A stretch of DNA of 64,000 bases from Saccharina japonica (lineage: Eukaryota > Sar > Phaeophyceae > Laminariales > Laminariaceae). Shown one piece after another: positions 60,000-64,000 of the stretch; position 1 is the stretch's first letter; each line of letters opens with the position of its first letter. Below the pieces are notes generated by a model. It worked only from the letters and a program-made list of their open reading frames with translations, was not told the origin of the DNA and ran no database searches. Where the stretch lies: assembly GCA_008828725.1 (NCBI GenBank), contig MEHQ01003205.1, positions 248,001 through 312,000 of the forward strand, written 5' to 3'. Position numbers and translations under genes: made by a program.

Positions 60000-61600
60000 C
60001 ACGGCACGAAAAGTGTCTATAGAGAGGTCTTGATATCAGTTATCTACATTTTACGCCACATTTCCCCGTAGCTATCGTACAAAAAGAGGACGGCAGCGCT
60101 CATAATCGGTTGACGGCGTGTTTTGTTGGTGTCGGCAAGTCTGCCTATCTTGGAAGCAGTACGAAAAAAAACATTTTTTTTTATAAAACAACTCATTTAG
60201 GAGGGGTTCGTACGTGTACGAGTACGGTATTCGGACCTTTTCTTGCGCAGGTTGAGAAACACGAAAAAAGAGAGGCCTCGACAACAGTTATCTTTATTTT
60301 CTAAAACCGTTTTCAGTAGTAATTTTCCAAAAAAACAAAACATCAGCGATCAAAAACTGTTCACGCCGGGTCCACAGGCCTGCCTATACAAAAATCAGCA
60401 CGAGAAGATTGTTTTTTTTCGTCCAAAACCCTATTTTCGTTTTTTTTTTTGTGGGTATGAGGTATTCGGAACTTCTGTTGTGCTTCTTCGAGGAACACGA
60501 CACAAGAGGGGTCTCTAGAGAGGTAGGGCCATCAGTTATCTTTCTTCCCAGCTATATTTTTTCCGTATCTAACGTACAGAAAGAAAACAACAATGCTCAA
60601 ATCCTAGAAAACGGTGGGCCGCATTCTACGCCCACGGTCTTTTTAGTCCGGGCATACTACAAGTAGTACGAAAAAACAGTTTTTTTTTCCATGTCGAACA
60701 CGTATTTTTTGGGGGATCCTGGGTGATCTGCAGGTATAATGTATTTCGAATTTCTCGTGCACTACTATAAGGAACACGCCGCAAGAGGGGTCTATAGAGA
60801 GGTAGTGGCATCAGTTATCTTTCTTACCCGCTATATTTTTCCGTATCTAGCGTACAGAAAGAAAAAAGCAGTGCTCAAATGCTAGAAAACGGTGGGCGGC
60901 TTGCTACGTTTACGATCTTTTAGTCTGGGCATACCAAATGTAGTACGATTTATTTTTACTCGTGGAAAAACTCTTTTTTGGGTGATCTGCAGCTATATCG
61001 TATTTCGATTTACTCTTGCGCTACTTTGCGGAACATGACACAATAGGGGTCTATAGAGAGGTAGTGGCATCAATTATCTTTCTTACCCGCTATATTTTTC
61101 CGTATCTAGCGTACAGAAAGAAAACAGCAGTGCTCAAATGCTAGAAAACGGTGGGCGGCTTGCTACGTTTACGATCTTTTAGTCTGGGCATACTAAATGT
61201 AGTACTTTTATCTTTTTTTGTCCGAGTCTTTTTTTGGGAGATCTGCGGGTATAACGTATTTCGAATTACTCTTGCGCTACGTTGCGGGACACGACACAAT
61301 AGGGGTCTATAGAGAGGTAGTGACATCAGTAATCTTTCTTCCCCGCTATATTTATCCGTATCTATCGTGTAGAAAGAAAACAGCAGCGCTCAAAAAGGGA
61401 AAACGCCATTCTTCGTTCGGACGAGAAAGGTGTTCCTATACCTAAGTCAGTACATATAAACTAGACTTTTCTGTGGAATAAGTCAATTTTGTGAGTTTTC
61501 TATGTTTAGGGAATCCGGTGCTACAAGCCCGCCACGTTAGAAATAACGACCCCTGAGAAGTCTATAGAAAGGTCTACACATCAGCTATCTTTCTTGCTGA
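60000..61600. repeat. Tandem array, about seven units of 247-279 bp
   Basis: The landmark CTATAGAGAGGT (or a close variant) followed by ATCAGTTATCTTTCTT occurs at about 60017, 60264, 60511, 60790, 61048, 61306 and 61560. The units at 60790, 61048 and 61306 are the most alike; the outer ones are more diverged, as expected of a tandem array kept similar in its middle. No coding content. Confidence 0.8.
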
Positions 61601-62207
61601 ACATATTTTCCCCAAATCCAAAATCGACAGAGAAACGCCATGCCAAAAATGGCTTAGTACAGACCGGCTTGATTTTACGGCGGGTCAAGCATGGGACAAC
61701 CACCAGGGACAACCTGAAACAAAACACGAATATATCCTGCTGTGCAGTGCATCTTGCACCATTTCCACCGCAGGTCATCGACCACACACCAGGGCAACTA
61801 TAGTGGTGAACCTCGCGTGTGCCAAAGGTTTGTGCGGTCTACGCGTGTTTGGGTGCGTGCGATCGTGGCCAATGACGCCGAACCAAGGTTACGCCCACAT
61901 CTATGATAGAGCTCTCGACATGATCACCTTTTTGACCACAACTTTTTTCATGTTGCGAGTTAGAACGCTGGCGGGGTCTTCGTCTGCTCAGAACAGATCG
62001 GCGGTGAGAACTAGGTACCTCGTTCCCTATACCTCCTCTCTAGGGCACCTAACTCAGCAAGGGCTACGGTATAGGCGGGGTAACCAACGATGGTATGGCC
62101 ATGGTCGAGCCTCAAAATGAGTGCCAGCCAGCTCTCGACACACAAGCAACGAGAAGACGCCGTTTTGGGGCAGACGACATGACTGAGAACCTCGGTGACG
62201 CTCTTAC

Positions 62208-62270
62208 CTTGTGGGCCCTCCATGATGCCGCTGGCGCACGCCGCCGGGATAACCCCAATAAGCCAGCCTG
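62208..62270 (-). other. Possible small exon
   Basis: On the minus strand a GAAATCAG acceptor precedes 62270 and a strong donor CAAG/GTAAGAG follows 62208. The 63 bases between read as a hydrophobic peptide (GWLIGVIPAACASGIMEGP). The surrounding minus frame (62011-62340) is open for 109 codons. No family recognised. Confidence 0.2.
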
Positions 62271-62472
62271 CTGATTTCATCGATTGCCTTGTGATTTTTG
62301 TCTTCCCACAAGTAAAATCGTTTAGATGGAGGCCACCCATTCGTCAAAGTACACAGTCTTTTGTAACCGTCGATTAATTTCGTTTCGTTTTTTCTTCAAA
62401 ATTATTGTCGGGATATTGCATACGAGGCCCAATGCTGGTTTGTACCCCCGCGATCCCTTAATAAGAAACAGG

Positions 62473-62641
62473 AAATATGGTCCAGGCTGGGTTTCTTTTT
62501 CGAGAAAGGGTGCTTTCAACACTTACTTCAAGATAACGACTCCCGAATTTCATATTTTTCCTCTAAATCTCAGCCTGGCTTTGCTATTAGCTTGCTCCTT
62601 ACTACGAGTATCAATACTTGTAGGTGTCCTGTACTGCTGTA
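62473..62641. repeat. Right arm of the inverted repeat bracketing 4.2 kb
   Basis: Partner of 58411-58566: contains GGTCCAGGCTGG, then GGGTGCTTTC, ATCTCAGCCTGGCTTT and ends GTAGGTGTCCTGTACTGCTG. Confidence 0.65.
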
Positions 62642-63700
62642 TGTGATGTACGTCATACGAAAAATCTCACAGCAGTTATCCTGTGATCGTACGAGTACTG
62701 CTGTGCATATCTGTACTGCAGCAGTAGCTGTACACATGTATATGCGATGTGAGTGTGCCGTACGATGCGAAGTCGCGAGGGTGTATATAGATACGCACGT
62801 ACTGTTATTGCACATAGAATACAATGCGAGGTATGCTTCGCCCATAGAGACCGAATGTAGGTACTCGTAAAGACCGTCTGCTATCGGTACCTACTGTTGT
62901 CTGGCACGCGATGGCTCTACCAGGCCGGCAGCGAAAATCGCGGCCGTTGAGTGGACGTGTGACGAGGTGTCACCCTCCATGCAATAACAATCTACTTTGC
63001 AGTTTATACTACTCTACCGACAACATTTGTACGATGTTTTACGAGAACACGTATCAACCGACCCACCGACACCTACCCCCCTACACCCACCCACCCAGCC
63101 ACCCGTTCTCTCGAACTTACCGACATCTACTAACTCACACCCTACCACCAAGCCACCGACCCGCCCACCCAACGACGCACGTGAGCACCAACCGATCGAC
63201 ACACACACACCAACCGATCCACCTATCCACGATAGCAAATACAACAACATCAGAGTGAAGTCACTATACAGCAGCACCAGTACGTACAGCAATAGTAGCA
63301 GTCCTCATATAACCCATGTACAGCAGCAATAGCAACAACAGCAGTCCAGAAAGTAGCAGCACGTTCTCGTAGACACCTACAGCGGACACAAAAAAAACGC
63401 CGGCATGGATGCGCAGCCCTTGTACGTACAGCAGTGGCCCTACTGTTTGGATGGATGGTTTCACGTCTGTGCTTTTATATCGTGAAATTAGTGCAAAAAC
63501 CGCGAACTCGCAAATTTATGGGCCGACTTCGATTCTGACCGCAGTTCTGGAGATCGATATTTTCACATCTGTGGGACTCCGAAAAATACACTAACTTGAT
63601 TTCACTATGGGCAAACACAATCAATTGATTTTAGTGCGGATATTTTTTCATCTTGAACTTGGTTTGGATGGTGTGGATATTTTACTTGATTTTAGTGTAG
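62642..63700. repeat. Simple-sequence region, no gene
   Basis: CAGCAGTAC-type motifs at 62690-62740 and 63265-63350; a C-rich ACCC/ACCG tract at 63055-63230; a short ATTGATTTTAGTG segment repeated at about 63625 and 63685. The Pro/Thr-rich frames at 62911-63332 come from the C-rich tract. Confidence 0.6.
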
Positions 63701-63703
63701 GCG

Positions 63704-64000
63704 TTAGACACCTGGCCACAAAGCCCTCCGAATGAGCTGGGAGCCCCTCCCCTCGCGCGGATCCGCCCCGATCCAGGGGACGGAGCGAGGTGTCTCCGGG
63801 AGGCCGCCTTCCCCTGATTCCCTCTGGCTGAGTTCGGCGTCGTCGCCCATGTTATCGCCGGGGTCGCAGAACATCGACGAGTTGGGCGGGCAAGGCAGTG
63901 GTGCGATGCCGATCGACGTCTGGTGGGGCGCGGTAGAGCCGGTCTCTCGTGGGGCGTACCGAAACCGGCATAGTCTTGAACATCCCGAACGACACCAACA
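63704..64000 (-). CDS. Alternative: 3' end of a minus-strand gene entering from the right
   Basis: The minus frame is open from the window edge to a TAA at 63704-63706 (99 codons). After a CCCCACCAG that could be an acceptor (about 63917), GC at third positions is about 80 percent and the peptide is a plausible acidic C-terminus (DPGDNMGDDAELS, ending RRALWPGV). It competes with the plus-strand reading; at most one is likely to be real. Confidence 0.3.
   Translation of the reverse strand, partial: CWCRSGCSRLCRFRYAPRETGSTAPHQTSIGIAPLPCPPNSSMFCDPGDNMGDDAELSQRESGEGGLPETPRSVPWIGADPREGRGSQLIRRALWPGV
63732..64000 (+). CDS. Possible 5' end of a gene running off the right edge
   Basis: A GC-rich frame opens at an ATG (MSWEPL) after an in-frame stop 27 bases upstream and is still open at the window end (89 codons). 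GC at third positions is about three-quarters. The N-terminal part is Ser/Pro-rich; then follows MPIDVWWGAVEP. DVWWG-VE resembles the VDVWWGIVE signature of beta-amylases (GH14), but the following residues do not match that family and upstream beta-amylase motifs are missing. The opposite strand is also open, so this reading is uncertain. Confidence 0.3.
   Translation, partial: MSWEPLPSRGSAPIQGTERGVSGRPPSPDSLWLSSASSPMLSPGSQNIDELGGQGSGAMPIDVWWGAVEPVSRGAYRNRHSLEHPERHQ

Noticed and set aside
58411-61600. CRISPR-like array
   Set aside because: Units are 247-311 bp with no short repeat/spacer alternation; these are ordinary tandem repeats.
62911-63332. Pro/Thr-rich frames
   Set aside because: Direct product of the ACCC/ACCG simple repeat.
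1-64000. Integrated phaeovirus genome
   Set aside because: Apart from the EsV-1-7 family, which is also a host family, I saw no capsid, polymerase, primase or other viral core gene.

Overview
The window reads as nuclear DNA of a multicellular stramenopile, most likely a brown alga. The main reason is three open and two broken genes built from the EsV-1-7 Cys/His motif (C-x4-C-x16-C-x2-H-x12), the family of the Ectocarpus developmental regulator IMMEDIATE UPRIGHT; it is expanded in brown algae and named after a phaeovirus gene. Long low-coding stretches, AGC/CTG and TAG/ACT triplet runs, and frequent GTAC-containing palindromes fit such a genome. I saw no phaeovirus core gene, no rRNA, and no intact tRNA.

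The sequence is a patchwork of old paralogous blocks, aligned here by eye at very roughly two-thirds to three-quarters identity. Block A (1-2642) recurs inverted as A' (41063-43610). Block B (3291-7700) recurs in direct orientation as B' (46030-54700). Block C (about 11350-13690) recurs as C' (about 55400-57480), with a third partial copy at 13880-14560. Block D (19790-30590) recurs directly as D' (31110-41062). Because the copies align, later insertions can be read off against their empty sites.

The EsV-1-7 genes lie at 4802-5473 (-), 27755-28657 (+) and 47764-48657 (-). Broken copies lie at 36705-37721 and 44345-45345. The blocks also carry other broken genes recognisable only because one reading frame is conserved between paralogs: a multi-exon minus-strand gene in D/D' and several pieces in B/B'.

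Younger insertions include a 244-245 bp inverted-repeat element family with 6-bp target duplications (47010, 48834, 38715, with older or truncated relatives at 20010, 28865 and 38184). There is also a 540-bp nearly perfect palindrome flanked by TTAA (32118-32657) with a longer relative (40131-40845), a tRNA-headed SINE-like insertion (37798), and short terminal-repeat elements (2398-3290, 39730-40055, 41063-41311) that sit at block junctions. The right end (58411-62641) is a 4.2-kb region bracketed by inverted repeats and filled with tandem arrays. A GC-rich exon, open on both strands, runs off the right edge.
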